64,000 nt of DNA from Aaosphaeria pasadenensis (lineage: Eukaryota; Ascomycota; Dothideomycetes; Pleosporales), in the NCBI GenBank assembly GCA_022813625.1, contig JAKLMB010000004.1, positions 992,001-1,056,000 on the forward strand. The letters are read 5' to 3'. This document shows, piece after piece, positions 10,797-21,346 of this stretch. The notes beneath the pieces were generated by a model, which saw nothing but the letters and a program-made list of their open reading frames with translations, ran no database searches and had not been told where the DNA came from. Position 1 is the first letter of the stretch. Every line of letters starts with the position of its first letter. The position numbers were made by a program, and so were the translations under genes.

Positions 10797-11169
10797 GGAT
10801 AAATGAAGCTATTCAGAGATCACGTGTAGGATCAAAGGGAAAGAGCGCAGGCGTTAACGCATATCAAGAAGCTAAGAGAGATCGCATATTACTATCTTTC
10901 TTGGATGAATCATTGATGCAGAAGTAGTGTACTTTTGAAGATACGGACTCTGGGTGGCTTCTTGTGTAAATGTTTAAGATTTCACAACCACGTGCGTAAA
11001 GACGGGAGCATCCTAAGAAGTACCCGCAATTAGTACCTAAGATATCTAGGTAGGTAGGATAATCAGGCATATTCGATCGGTGCAGGCCTTTGGAGATAGG
11101 TCAATGATTTTCCCATCTCCCTAGTGCCATCCTTATGCACGTGATCTCTGAATGGCCTCATATAATCAC
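10797..11169. mobile_element. Candidate MITE-like block with imperfect terminal inverted repeats
   Basis: The left end (10797-~10840, ggataaatgaagctattc then agagatcacgtg) and the right end (~11120-11169) are inverted copies of one sequence and share an uninterrupted 16-bp core ATTCAGAGATCACGTG. The 370-bp block codes nothing. Target-site duplications are not obvious, so mobility is inferred from structure alone. Confidence 0.45.
11120..11169 (-). repeat. Inverted copy (left) of repeat flanking the helicase gene
   Basis: The sequence from cctagtgcc to gcctcatataatc aligns over about 50 bp with the reverse complement of 15763-15812. Most mismatches are C/T or G/A transitions. Confidence 0.75.
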
Positions 11170-11930
11170 TGGGGCTACACGCCTGTATCGGCAACTTTGC
11201 AAGATGTTCAAACTGTTATGGGCGGTTAAGCTTTGCACAATGTTAAATTCAACGCTATGCAAGCAAAATCAAGCCAACTACCGATCAATACTATCGTTCT
11301 GTTCGAAACTTTCACGTCTACCTTTACCTCAGCCAAGTTCACGATGCGTAAAGTGTAATGAGTTTACGTATAGTCACAACTATAAGCGCACAGAAACTCC
11401 AACCTACTCTAACACTTTCGAAGAACATCATAAGATTAGTTTAAAAGTATAGCAACATGACCCTTACTATCCAAAATCCAGCTTGTTTCTCTTCCCACGA
11501 AGCCGTGCCACTGCCATTACTCTTCCACAATTTCTGTATCCTTCATAGTGCCAATCTGAGTAGACCAGCAAGATTGTAACACGACGTACCTTGTACGAGA
11601 CGATTTCTCAATGAATAATTTGCCATCTCTCTGTTTTCGTGTAAGCCCATCTGGTACTCCCAGAAAGATATCTCTCTGGGTCCACAAAGTAAGTCCAACC
11701 CTGTAGCAGGACGAGGAGCTGCCAATGTTTGAGAAATGATCGGGACAGTAATTTTCACTTTGAACATGCTCGCCTCTCTCTCTCACCGGCCAATTTAATT
11801 TCCTTTCCGTGTTATTAGTCAGTGTTGTTGTTTGATCGCAAAGGGTAAAGGTCTTGGCGCGATTTGCTCCACCAGCTTACTTCTCGCGCCTTCCCTCTCT
11901 CTTCTCTTCATTTCCATCGCAAACCGCAAA

Positions 11931-14900
11931 ATGGAATTCGATCAGGAATCCAGCGCCCTCATCGAGTCTGAAGGAGACGGCAAGTTCGAGATTTTCAATC
12001 TCAAGAAGGACTTCCCGCAACCCTTGAGGGACATCGTCCTCGGTCAGGATCCAGAATTATATCCAGACCAGCTGTCCCCGAGTCCACAGTTGTACCCCAA
12101 CCTCAACATCTCTCTCGCAAACATCGCATCCCTGCGTGGTGGTGATTCAGCTCCTGCTGACTTCACAGCCTCCGAACAGGGCATAAAGGGCAACTTACGA
12201 AGGGTGCGAAATTTTTGTGTGGTCGGGTTACACGCCACTTCCATCGATGGAGAGGAACCACACCTCGACAGTGTATATCTCGGCGCATCCCTCAATAAGG
12301 TCGAAGAAAATGGTACGGGAGTAGATAAGGAGAGGCCACTGAAGTTTGTCTTCAACACGGACTCTCAAATGCCGTGCATCGAGCTTTTCGTCAATAAGCA
12401 TCCTAGAGATGTCCAGAACGTCGAAGATCCACACGAAACCATGTCGACGACCATCCGCCCCCATCAGCTGGCCCTCGATAAGACTGGCCACGTATTTTTG
12501 AAATGTCGGGTTGGGCCAAACTGCCTTGGCTCTATCGGGGGACTCGAAACGCAGACTGACAACCTGCCCATGGCCGTTGACCCATTGCACCTCGAGCCGC
12601 TCGCTGAAGCTGGAAGTTTGGTCGAGATAGTCTTCCAGCTCAAAGATAAGAAAGAAGTTGTAACGGCAGGCAAAGACCAATGGTCCTCTCTTAACGGTTC
12701 GGAGTTTGACGCTATCCTGGCTGGCAGCTATCAAGACTCAGCAAAGACAGCAACGCTGAATCGCGATCACTACGTCAGGCACCTCGGCGATTCCAAATAC
12801 GTATCGATCTTCGTCCGCTCTACGTCGGAGTTGGCTAAACAGTGGATCAAGAGAGTCGCCTACGTCCGCGACGTTATGACCATCTGCCATCACATGGGCT
12901 GCAACTGGTTCTATAAGATGCAGATCAAGAATGCGGAACTAGACAGCCTTGTTTACTTTCAGCCTGAGCTGCCAAAAGTGGATTTCAAACCACCACGATG
13001 GATGGGACAAGCATGGTCGGCCGTAGTCAAGACGGACTCTGAAGGCGTCACCAAGTACTCGAATGTCAAGCTCCGACAGTGGGCGTCACACTCGTTCAAT
13101 AGACAAGCTATCGACCCTTACGACGCCGCCTTCCTAATGAAAATTGGCGTCGAAGGCGAACTCAAGCGCCAGGCACGCAATCTGAACAAATACGTCAACT
13201 CTGGGAGCGGCATGCCGTTCAAAGGAGTCTTCACGCAGATCCCAGAACGCAACCAGATGCTCGTGTCCATCTACATAGCAGATGACATCATGTTAGAGGG
13301 ATACACGAAAGTTCCACCAGAGGGTACGAAACTCTTTGTGAAAATCGACAAGGAGACTCCTCACGAACCTCAGGGGGCAACTACAGTAAGTTTATCGGGC
13401 AGCGTCGTGACTAATATCTTCGACGACGGTGCAACGTTCGCTGCCATCGTCGGAACTACGAAGGGTCTGTTCGGGAAGCAGCTTGCGGCTAGGGTTGAGT
13501 ATCCAATTGGCATCGAGTACAAGATCGACGACGTTCCGTCTCGGAGGCAATTAGAGGCTATCACAAGGATAGCGAAAATCGGGCGCTATAATGCCGAGTG
13601 GGAGGGACCAAATCTTGTAGGACTCATCTTTGGAGGAACGTCCAACGCAGACAAAGCTGATGCGCTTGCTTCGTCGGTGACCGCTGAGCAGCATCAACGG
13701 TTCAACGACGCTCTCGGATCAGTTAAGCCAAAGCCCAACCCTGCACAAAGAGAGGCTATCATCGACAGTTTCCAGTCCAAGAGCGGCCTCACTCTCGTCC
13801 ACGGACCACCGGGCACTGGCAAGACAAGGGTGGAGTCGATCATCGCGCTTCTACACGCATCGGTTGGCCGTCAGGTCCTGGTCACTGCGCCAACAAATGG
13901 AGCAATGCTAAATCTGGCCAACGCTATCTTTAAACTTGGCACGTTAATTGGATTCAACCTGAACGAGATCGTGGTCTTCAACGGGGCTTCATACGAGATA
14001 TCATCCGCAGAACGGCTCCAGGCCAAGCAGGAGATCACGAGACGGAACCAGGCCCTTGCTAAAGAGGAGGTTGACGACACGGTTGAAGCCACCACAGAAG
14101 GTCACAACGTCGTGAACATGTTCGCCGCCATGCTCACTGATGCCGACAACCTCCTGGCATATGAGAGGACTTTCGGATACAGGCTCGGGACCATGATGAA
14201 GGACATCAACGCCAGTGTCTTGAAAGTAGATGAGGACGTACGCAAATATGCACAAGTATACAGCGATGCTCGTCTCAAAGTGCATAGGCTCACGGACAAG
14301 AATCAGCGGAAGGCTTGCAAAACCGATCTCGAGAGATCAGAGCAAGGACTCGCCCGCTTCTTCCTAGAGAATCGTGTCAAGATTGTTTGCTGCACCTTGT
14401 CCACCTCTTCCCACCCAACGCTTGCGAGTTGGTACAAGCCGGTTGAAGTAATCATCGACGAGGCCGCCAACGAATCGCTATCTAGTCTTGCCACGCCTCT
14501 AGGTACATTTCCATCTATCAAGCACATTACCCTGGCAGGAGACCACAGGCAGGGCAAGGGCGTGTTTGTTGCTGCTGACAGCAATATTGGCCATAAATAC
14601 ATCGCCCGGAACCTGTTCCTCGAAATAGCGGAAGACAGGTCACGACGATTCCCTGTATTCATGTTGACTGATTGCTACCGCATGCGAAATGAGCTTGTTA
14701 GTCTCACGTCTTTATTCTATAATAATCAGCTTAAGGCACACGGTTCCTCCGACAGACACGATCCAGAACTGGTAAATACAATCAGGGCATGGGCTGCGTC
14801 GAGGTACGGGTCTATATTGAAAGGCTCGCCACTGCAGCTCTCTCTCGACGTCACTGGTGATACTGTCAAAGACAGTCGAGCCGCTGGCACAACCTCAAGA

Positions 14901-15503
14901 GCTAACCTTTCGGAGGCTATAGTTATTGCCGCAGAGATAAAGTCCCTGCTGACTTTCGTACCGCCTAAGAATGAGGGTAAGAAGAAGTATCGGAAGATCG
15001 AGCCAGCTGACATATTCGTGGTCACATCCTACACCGGACAGCGCCTCCTGATCCAACAAAAGCTCCGGGAACACCAAGTCAGCACCAATGTTGTCCGGGT
15101 AAGCACCACCAAGCAAGCCCAGGGTTTAGAGGGCGATATTGTATTCTACTCTTTGGTGGTCAACAATGGCAAAGATGTAATCGAGGCCGATGATCACCTG
15201 GGGCTCCGCTTCGTCGCGGATGATCACAACTTCAACGTGAGCACGTCTCGCCAGCGCGTCGCCCGTTTCATTGTTGGCGCTCTTCGACTTCTGGTGCAGA
15301 TGAGCGATGATCACCACACACAGGTATCTCAATATGGGAAGTTATTCAAGCACCTTAGATATCTGCGTGATAATGGCTGTGTCATATCGTACGATCAGTG
15401 GCGATATGTTCACCTCAATGGGCGGATTCCTCGAGACAAAAGCCTCTCCTTCAAGGCGCAACTCCGATCAAGACAGGCGGAAAACGCCAGGTTCTCAGCC
15501 TAA
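11931..15503 (+). CDS. UPF1-like superfamily 1 RNA/DNA helicase
   Basis: Intronless protein of 1190 residues. The ATG at 11931 has a good fungal context (cgcaaaATGG); the frame is open further upstream but without an ATG. The first 600 residues have no recognisable domain. The helicase core follows: Walker A GPPGTGKT (625-632), motif II IIDEAA (Asp843-Glu844), motif III LAGDHRQ, the CYRM block, motif V-like STTKQAQGLEGD, and motif VI region FNVSTSRQR (about 1101-1109) in place of the common NVAxTRAR. Order and spacing match the AAA_11/AAA_12 pair of UPF1-like SF1B helicases. ATP-dependent unwinding is expected; the substrate is unknown. This is not UPF1 itself, because the Cys/His-rich CH domain is absent. 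The gene is divergent from the Ulp1-like gene and bracketed by inverted repeat copies. Confidence 0.85.
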   Translation: MEFDQESSALIESEGDGKFEIFNLKKDFPQPLRDIVLGQDPELYPDQLSPSPQLYPNLNISLANIASLRGGDSAPADFTASEQGIKGNLRRVRNFCVVGLHATSIDGEEPHLDSVYLGASLNKVEENGTGVDKERPLKFVFNTDSQMPCIELFVNKHPRDVQNVEDPHETMSTTIRPHQLALDKTGHVFLKCRVGPNCLGSIGGLETQTDNLPMAVDPLHLEPLAEAGSLVEIVFQLKDKKEVVTAGKDQWSSLNGSEFDAILAGSYQDSAKTATLNRDHYVRHLGDSKYVSIFVRSTSELAKQWIKRVAYVRDVMTICHHMGCNWFYKMQIKNAELDSLVYFQPELPKVDFKPPRWMGQAWSAVVKTDSEGVTKYSNVKLRQWASHSFNRQAIDPYDAAFLMKIGVEGELKRQARNLNKYVNSGSGMPFKGVFTQIPERNQMLVSIYIADDIMLEGYTKVPPEGTKLFVKIDKETPHEPQGATTVSLSGSVVTNIFDDGATFAAIVGTTKGLFGKQLAARVEYPIGIEYKIDDVPSRRQLEAITRIAKIGRYNAEWEGPNLVGLIFGGTSNADKADALASSVTAEQHQRFNDALGSVKPKPNPAQREAIIDSFQSKSGLTLVHGPPGTGKTRVESIIALLHASVGRQVLVTAPTNGAMLNLANAIFKLGTLIGFNLNEIVVFNGASYEISSAERLQAKQEITRRNQALAKEEVDDTVEATTEGHNVVNMFAAMLTDADNLLAYERTFGYRLGTMMKDINASVLKVDEDVRKYAQVYSDARLKVHRLTDKNQRKACKTDLERSEQGLARFFLENRVKIVCCTLSTSSHPTLASWYKPVEVIIDEAANESLSSLATPLGTFPSIKHITLAGDHRQGKGVFVAADSNIGHKYIARNLFLEIAEDRSRRFPVFMLTDCYRMRNELVSLTSLFYNNQLKAHGSSDRHDPELVNTIRAWAASRYGSILKGSPLQLSLDVTGDTVKDSRAAGTTSRANLSEAIVIAAEIKSLLTFVPPKNEGKKKYRKIEPADIFVVTSYTGQRLLIQQKLREHQVSTNVVRVSTTKQAQGLEGDIVFYSLVVNNGKDVIEADDHLGLRFVADDHNFNVSTSRQRVARFIVGALRLLVQMSDDHHTQVSQYGKLFKHLRYLRDNGCVISYDQWRYVHLNGRIPRDKSLSFKAQLRSRQAENARFSA

Positions 15504-16087
15504 GGGGGAAGCTGGAAATAGTGCTGGCCACCCACTATTGTTACATTCACCTTGTAAACACCTTTGTATCTAGTAAATAATATTATAATGTTTACCATTT
15601 CAAATATAGTAGAAATGCTGCGAAGACTTAAGAAATGGTTTTGATATTTTACTATTCTACCCTCTACAATTCTCTGTAGTCAGCAAAATGACCTTACGAG
15701 CCTCCCCAGGACTATTTCCGGCTTTCCCCTTAGGCTGAGAGTCAGGGTAGTGTGGTGTAGCAGGATAGATGAGGCTATTCGGGGATCACGTGTATGAGGA
15801 AGGGCACTAGGCAGGGTATAACTATAGATAGATTAATAAGGGCTACTAAGAGAGTTTAAGGTATTATCTACCTACCTCCTAAAGCCTATTAATAGAGTTA
15901 ATTATCTACCTTTCCTACCTATTCACCAATTACAGGTGCCTGTGATGCTCCCTACTACAGAGGCGTCTATACGCGACAGTAGTGATGGCCTTGCGTATTA
16001 ACGATTGCCTTGCCGGCCGTCTTTTTTGAGGAGCCGCCTTTGGCTTGTCCTGATATATCGTACAGAAAACTTGATAATACTGCAATT
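15504..16087. other. AT-rich degenerate interval with repeat copy
   Basis: No gene. Downstream of the flanking repeat copy the sequence is rich in tagata/attaata and tacctacc strings, as in RIP-degraded repeats. Confidence 0.55.
15763..15812 (+). repeat. Right copy of repeat flanking the helicase gene
   Basis: ggatagatgaggctattc..gggatcacgtgtatgagg..gcactagg. It matches 10797-10840 in direct orientation (four A/G transitions in the first 32 bp) and 11120-11169 in inverted orientation. Confidence 0.75.
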
Positions 16088-18300
16088 CTATCCCAAGACT
16101 ACCTTATGCAAAGGGGCGCCTTCAAACCAGTCAATCTCATTATCGTCCAGATCCATGACCCCAACACCAACTCTACACCAAACTTTGGAATCCCAGGGGC
16201 TCAATGTGACAAGCAATACCCATCGCTGTCGTGAATGGGTAAGGCTGGCGATATCGAGGCAATATATTTCCGCATCAGTGACTTGCGCGTCGTCGAGAAT
16301 TGCGTGGCCAATGGTAGTATTGACGAACTCCTTCTGTCGCCGTCTCTCCTGCTCAATCATCTCGGGCGAAAAATAGATTAGTGGCTTGTACTTCCTGCTA
16401 CCTTTCATGACTTGAAGATTTACTGGTCTTCGAAAGTGCCTGCATGATTCCCCCTGCGTTGCGGGGACGAGGCCGCTCAGTTTCTTCATCCTCGTGGTGA
16501 TTATCAGTAGATGAATCCCATCAAAAACCCCCCCTCTGCGACGACACCACTTTCCACATGCGTGTATGCCGATGCGAAAAGTTCCAGCTGGGATGGGTGC
16601 TGAATGGGTCCATCGATGGAAGCCCATGACCAGGACGCTGCACGCTCCTTTTGAGGGCGCTTCAATGGCGTATCGATGGCGGTCCACAGTAGGCCAATGT
16701 GCGCGGTATCTTTCCAAATGCCAGCAATGAAGCAGTCTTCGGTGTACTCCTGGAATGCCTTCACGAGTCCGGATATCGCGGGGAACTTGTCCATCTCGTA
16801 TGTGAGTTCTGCCTTGCAGTATCGCTCCAGGAGTTCGAACCACTGGTACTTCAGACTCCCGAAAACTCCCTGGTCGGCGAAGCGTGCCGAGAGATTGAAG
16901 GGTGCGATTCGGTACATGCGCTGCGCCCAGTTCTGCGGCTTCATCCAGGAGTTTCGGACTGCCAGAGCTTTTTCTCCTCTCGTCTGAAGTGCAGTGGAAC
17001 TGCCATCGCCGATGGCGACAGGTATAGCAACTAAACTACTAAGCATAGGCAAAGTAGGACCTGGTAGCGTAGACAACGCTCCAAAGCTCAAGATAGCATC
17101 ATCAAACGCGTCTTCCTCCGTGACGACTCCACGCTCGTCCTCGAAGAACATCGACTTGGCAGTGAAGTGCAGTGTCCTCGAGCTGAGAAAGCGTTCTTGC
17201 AACACCCATCCCCGCCTACTAAGCCCACTCCTATCGACCTCAGCCTTGAAGTCGCTCCGAAGCGATACAGTAGAGTGAACACCAAATGGCGCGGATCCGA
17301 GCGCCACGACTTCTGGAGGACGTAGTGAGCTCTCCAGGAAGCCTGCACTGTCGTCGTGGGCGTCATGAACAGCAATGACGCAGTTCGCGTCTCGATACAC
17401 CTTTCCCATCAAGAGCGCTTCGCGGTGCCAGTCGATTTTGTCGTCTTGGATGATGCATAGTGCGTCGATCCATAGATATCGGAATCCTAGGAACTTCGTA
17501 ACCATCGCAGCGTCTTGGAACGTTTTAGGGAGATTCTGAAATGGAATCTCGAGCATGTGTCGTAGATAATTTGAGCTCGTGGTTGTCAAATTCTGCGATC
17601 GACCCCAGCGATGACTGAGTGCAAAGTACGAGACATTCCTCTGGTAGGAGACTAATCGAATAGAACTAGGCGGGCTCTTCGATTGGTCGCCTAGGTCGAG
17701 AAGCCTCGTAGGAGACGATTTTGATGTTGAGGCAGCTGGGCGTGCTTTTATCCTCTTCTTCCTATGGAATATATTTGGGCAGAAATCTTCAGATATATCA
17801 AAGGATGATTTGGGGTGTTTCAGACTTTGGTTGAGCCATTCTTTGGCAGCGTATAGTTTCTGAATGCCCTCTGGTCGTTTTGGCGACGATATCTCTTCTG
17901 CTAGTTGTAAGAAAGTGCCGTAAGAGGAGGGTTAAGTGTGGATTCCAACAATACCTTCCATAGTAAGATACCAATTGAATGAGCATGTTACGTTCGTCGG
18001 CAGGTACCTCGCAATAAGCCCCGTGCGCCGTGATGGATTTGAGACGTCCCAAGGCTGAGGAAGGATGATAACCGACTCTTCATCCTCTGTACTGTTATGA
18101 TCATCCACAATCGCCGTGGAGATTCCCGTGCAGATCAATCTACACATGGAACATGTTGATGCCGAGACAGCGACATCCTCCAGCCCGTCGCTGTGGTAAT
18201 ATCCCCCAGGCGCGAAGACGGTTTTCCGTGATATGCGTCGGCATTTGTAGCATAGAGGGGATGTCCGTTTGCTAGAAATCACTAGGAGGTCGGTTTCCAT
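16088..18300 (-). pseudogene. Heterokaryon-incompatibility (HET) domain protein with a frameshift
   Basis: Fungal HET proteins act in vegetative incompatibility, a nonself-triggered cell-death response. Exon 1 is 18300-17955 (ATG at 18300; a CYKC pair and CSMCRLI typical of HET N-termini). The intron is 17954-17901 and exon 2 starts at 17900. The HET domain opens with YFALSHRWG and continues with LWIDALCIIQDD, KVYRDANCVIAV and SRRGWVLQERFLSSRT. The frame stops at 16504, but an adjacent frame running to 16088 carries an unmistakable HET C-terminus (ILDDAQVTDAEIYCLDI, RWVLLVTL, RVGVGVM). The frames meet at a seven-base G run (plus-strand C run 16528-16534), so one base is missing. The coding total is also one base short of a multiple of three. 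Either a real truncation or a sequencing error in a homopolymer. Confidence 0.85.
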
Positions 18301-19110
18301 GATCACGGCTTGACATTTTCGACATGAACGCAAGATCAATTTGATTGATCTGGGGTAGACTTGTAGTTATCTCTTTATCATGTCATCCGGCTAAGAGTAT
18401 CGCTGTGGCTGAGCTCCTTTGTGAGGCGCTCATGCATGTGTATGCCTCAGCCTCATCAGAATTTCGTATGCGGGGTTGTCGAATCATGCTACGACATGTT
18501 GTTTGTGTCTAGGTAGTGTCTTATTGAATTGCAGTTCTTCGGTGTTTCTTCACTCTGTTGAATATTGATTGTATTCTTGTCAAAAAAAGGTAATATGAGG
18601 AAGGGAGATGAACATGGTCAAACATCAATTGTAGATGCATTCAAATGATGCCCGTATCATGATAGCACTACGAATACACCCTTAAGCTTCCGCTCATCGA
18701 GGGAGGTCATCAATGGGAAGGTTTCGTGCTATGCATTTCCGTGGTCATGCGGCCAGGTAGGAGAGATCCTATTGGCCATCGCCGAGCAATATACGGGCAC
18801 CAGTCAGCTTTCACCCCAATCACGTGCCAATCGATCAATCTCATGTGACAGCACCAAGCTCACAGCAATCGCGGTTGTTTTATTATTTTACTTTTGCCAC
18901 GATCTAAAAAAAAGGAACATCTTTCTAACCGTCGATTCCTGAATATGAGTCGATCAGCTTGCATCTAGCTAGCAAAAGCGTTGCATCTGCATTCTACCCT
19001 ACAAGGATTTGTCGAAGTTCTCATTTCGCACAGAGGCACGGTGATCACAACTATGAATCTGATTATATGCGAGAATCAAGATTGATGGTCTTCGTGTCCT
19101 TAGACTTTGA
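18301..19110. other. Intergenic, divergent promoters
   Basis: Between the HET gene (minus) and the hydrolase (plus). Poly-A and poly-T runs (about 18580, 18905); no gene seen. Confidence 0.6.
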
Positions 19111-20319
19111 ATGATTCCATGTTGTTCTATGGACATTGCAAATTCGCAATACAATCTTATCATGGCTGGCCTTAACGTTGGAAGGATTGTACCTCGCACT
19201 TTCGGACCAAGCCTAGTTAGATGCGCCTACCAGGCACCCACAATATACAAAGCTATCTTACCCCAGATTGTGAACTCACGAGCACTCCGTAAGTCAAGTC
19301 AAGTTCAATCCAAATCCAAATCCCCAATGTTTTCATCATTGCGACAATCTCTTCGTCTCACCGGATTCACACAAAAGGGCTCGCCTCTAAGTCGACAAGC
19401 ATCGACATGGCAGACATTGGGCGCCAATGAATCGCAAACGATCACACTCCCGGACGATCGCACGTTAGGGTTTGCGACCTACGGACCAGAAGATGGAGAT
19501 CCTGTGTTCTACTTCCACGGACTTCCAGGATCGCGCATCGATGCTCGGCGCCTAGAGGGTCTGGACGAGAGCAAGACGCTAAGGTTCATCGGAGTCGATA
19601 GACCAGGCATAGGTCTTTCGACTCCCAAAGAGGGACGCACATTGATGGACTGGCCTTCAGACGTCACAAGTCTGGCCGAACATCTCGGAATCGATCAGTT
19701 CAAAGTCATCGGTGAGAGCGGCGGCGGGCCGTATGCTCTGTCTTGTGCCCGCGCTCTCTCTAAAGACAGATTGAAGGCGACGGGAGTGCTTTATGGCGGC
19801 GCACCTCTGGAAGCTGGAAGAACGGGGATGAATTGGTCGCAGGCTATCGGGTGGTACATTGCACCCAGGTCCAGATGGCTTCTGCGAACGCTGTCCCAAC
19901 CGTACTTTGGCAAAGCTGCCCAGGACCCTGATCCAAAAGCCATGGAAGACTTGATACGCAAAGTCTTTTTCAGGGGCCTACGAGAAGATGAACTTGAGCT
20001 CCTCGGAAAGCCACAGACTATGAAGGACAGTGTGGAAGCGCTGAAAGAGGCCTTTCGACAGGGTACAGATGGGTATGCGCATGATACTCAGATCCTTGGT
20101 CACTCGTGGGATTTCAAATTAGAAGATGTCGATGCCAAGAATGTCTTCCTATGGTACGGAGAGGATGACGACCTTGCGCCTGTTCATATGGCTCGGTACT
20201 TGCATGAGCGCCTCAAAGGGAGTGTATTGAAGACTTGGAAGGGCGAGACTCATTATACGTTAGCAGATGAGGAACGTCAGGGGAAAACTATCATCAGGAT
20301 GCTGGCAGAGGCGGAATAA
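19111..20319 (+). CDS. Alpha/beta hydrolase fold protein
   Basis: Single-exon protein of 402 residues from the first ATG at 19111; an in-frame ATG at 19162 (MAGLNVGRIVPRTFG) is an equally good start. The first ~100 residues are basic and Ser-rich with few acids, compatible with a mitochondrial leader. The fold follows: FYFHGLPGSRIDARR (oxyanion-hole HG), nucleophile elbow GESGGGP (Ser203), acid in GEDDDLAPV (Asp353 region) and His381 in GETHYTL. Order and spacing give a complete Ser-Asp-His triad. Such proteins are hydrolases of small esters, epoxides or lipids; the substrate cannot be told from sequence. Confidence 0.87.
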   Translation: MIPCCSMDIANSQYNLIMAGLNVGRIVPRTFGPSLVRCAYQAPTIYKAILPQIVNSRALRKSSQVQSKSKSPMFSSLRQSLRLTGFTQKGSPLSRQASTWQTLGANESQTITLPDDRTLGFATYGPEDGDPVFYFHGLPGSRIDARRLEGLDESKTLRFIGVDRPGIGLSTPKEGRTLMDWPSDVTSLAEHLGIDQFKVIGESGGGPYALSCARALSKDRLKATGVLYGGAPLEAGRTGMNWSQAIGWYIAPRSRWLLRTLSQPYFGKAAQDPDPKAMEDLIRKVFFRGLREDELELLGKPQTMKDSVEALKEAFRQGTDGYAHDTQILGHSWDFKLEDVDAKNVFLWYGEDDDLAPVHMARYLHERLKGSVLKTWKGETHYTLADEERQGKTIIRMLAEAE

Positions 20320-21346
20320 TTGGAACCGGAATAATCGGAACCAACGTGACGTGTATGAACAGACTTGTACGAGTACGATGTAGTTATACATAGAAAATGG
20401 AACTTCGCCTTTTGGACGCGTGTGTGTGGATACTGTGTATGGCAGGCATATGGGGTGGTCTTCGCGCACGTGTGCCTATTCCCCACTAGGCTATATCGGC
20501 TTCAGAACAAAGCTTGACCACGTCCAACCCTGCGCTGGGGAATTTTTGACGACAACCGGTTTTTTTTTTTTGAATCTTTGCAAGGTAAACATTCACACCA
20601 CCATCATCATCATCATCATCTACAAACGCTTTCTAAAACGTCCGTGCCAGCCCTTGTACGTGATCTCCACGCCCTTTCGGCTGTCGGCTCTTCTTTCTTT
20701 GTTTCGCCAACTCCTGGCTGCTCATCCATGCCTTCTTGCGACCTGATCACAAGCACGTCTCCCTCATCCTCCCCCGGCCAAACAACTCCTTGCTTGCGCC
20801 CATCTCTCGTGATCCAATATGCCTGGCGTCAATCATCATTGGTCACGATTATAGCGTATCCCAAGAACATGGTCAATTTACCGTCTGTGTAAACTTTGCT
20901 GTCGTTTGCTTGGACGCTTCTAGCCAGGTTTCACGATTCATCCAAGGAGCCGTGACCTCATCGGCCAAGCTGCAACACAGCCATCGAATCAGATGGCGTC
21001 GTAATGTACTACTTGTGAAGCATTTGCGTATGCATCGCAGACGGGAAGAAAACAGGACCAGAAGCTTTGGCCAGCACATCAGTCACAGGCAACCCTGCCT
21101 TGTGCTCCAAGAGACCCCACTACGTGGCTCAGATTGGGACTGACGTAGTGGTCTGGACAAAGAATTCAAATAGGGCTGGCAGATCCGCTGTCAAACGCTC
21201 TTCCAACCGTGCTTAATTACTTGTTCACCCATACGTTTGTTGTAACAGCCATTTGCGCCTCTACATAGTCGACCTACCAGCACCAAAGGTGTAAGACATA
21301 CCAATACTCCCAACACAGCACCCGGACCTATACACCACCGACCAAG
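20320..21346. other. Intergenic with CAT microsatellite
   Basis: No supportable gene. A short (CAT)6 run at about 20602-20620 and a T11 run near 20562; the last few hundred bases are the promoter of the MARVEL gene. Confidence 0.55.

Larger units (their letters stand above)
10065..11930. other. Divergent promoter region between Ulp1-like and helicase genes
   Basis: About 1.9 kb with no supportable gene. It contains a 93-bp tandem duplication (10167-10351) close to the Ulp1-like start and a repeat-bounded block (10797-11169), and ends in a pyrimidine-rich leader (tcttctcttcatttcc) just before the helicase ATG. Short frames at 11517-11786 have no recognisable motif. Confidence 0.6.

Noticed and set aside
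11517..11786. Two overlapping minus-strand frames upstream of the helicase
   Set aside because: No motif, overlapping frames of equal length, location in the helicase promoter.
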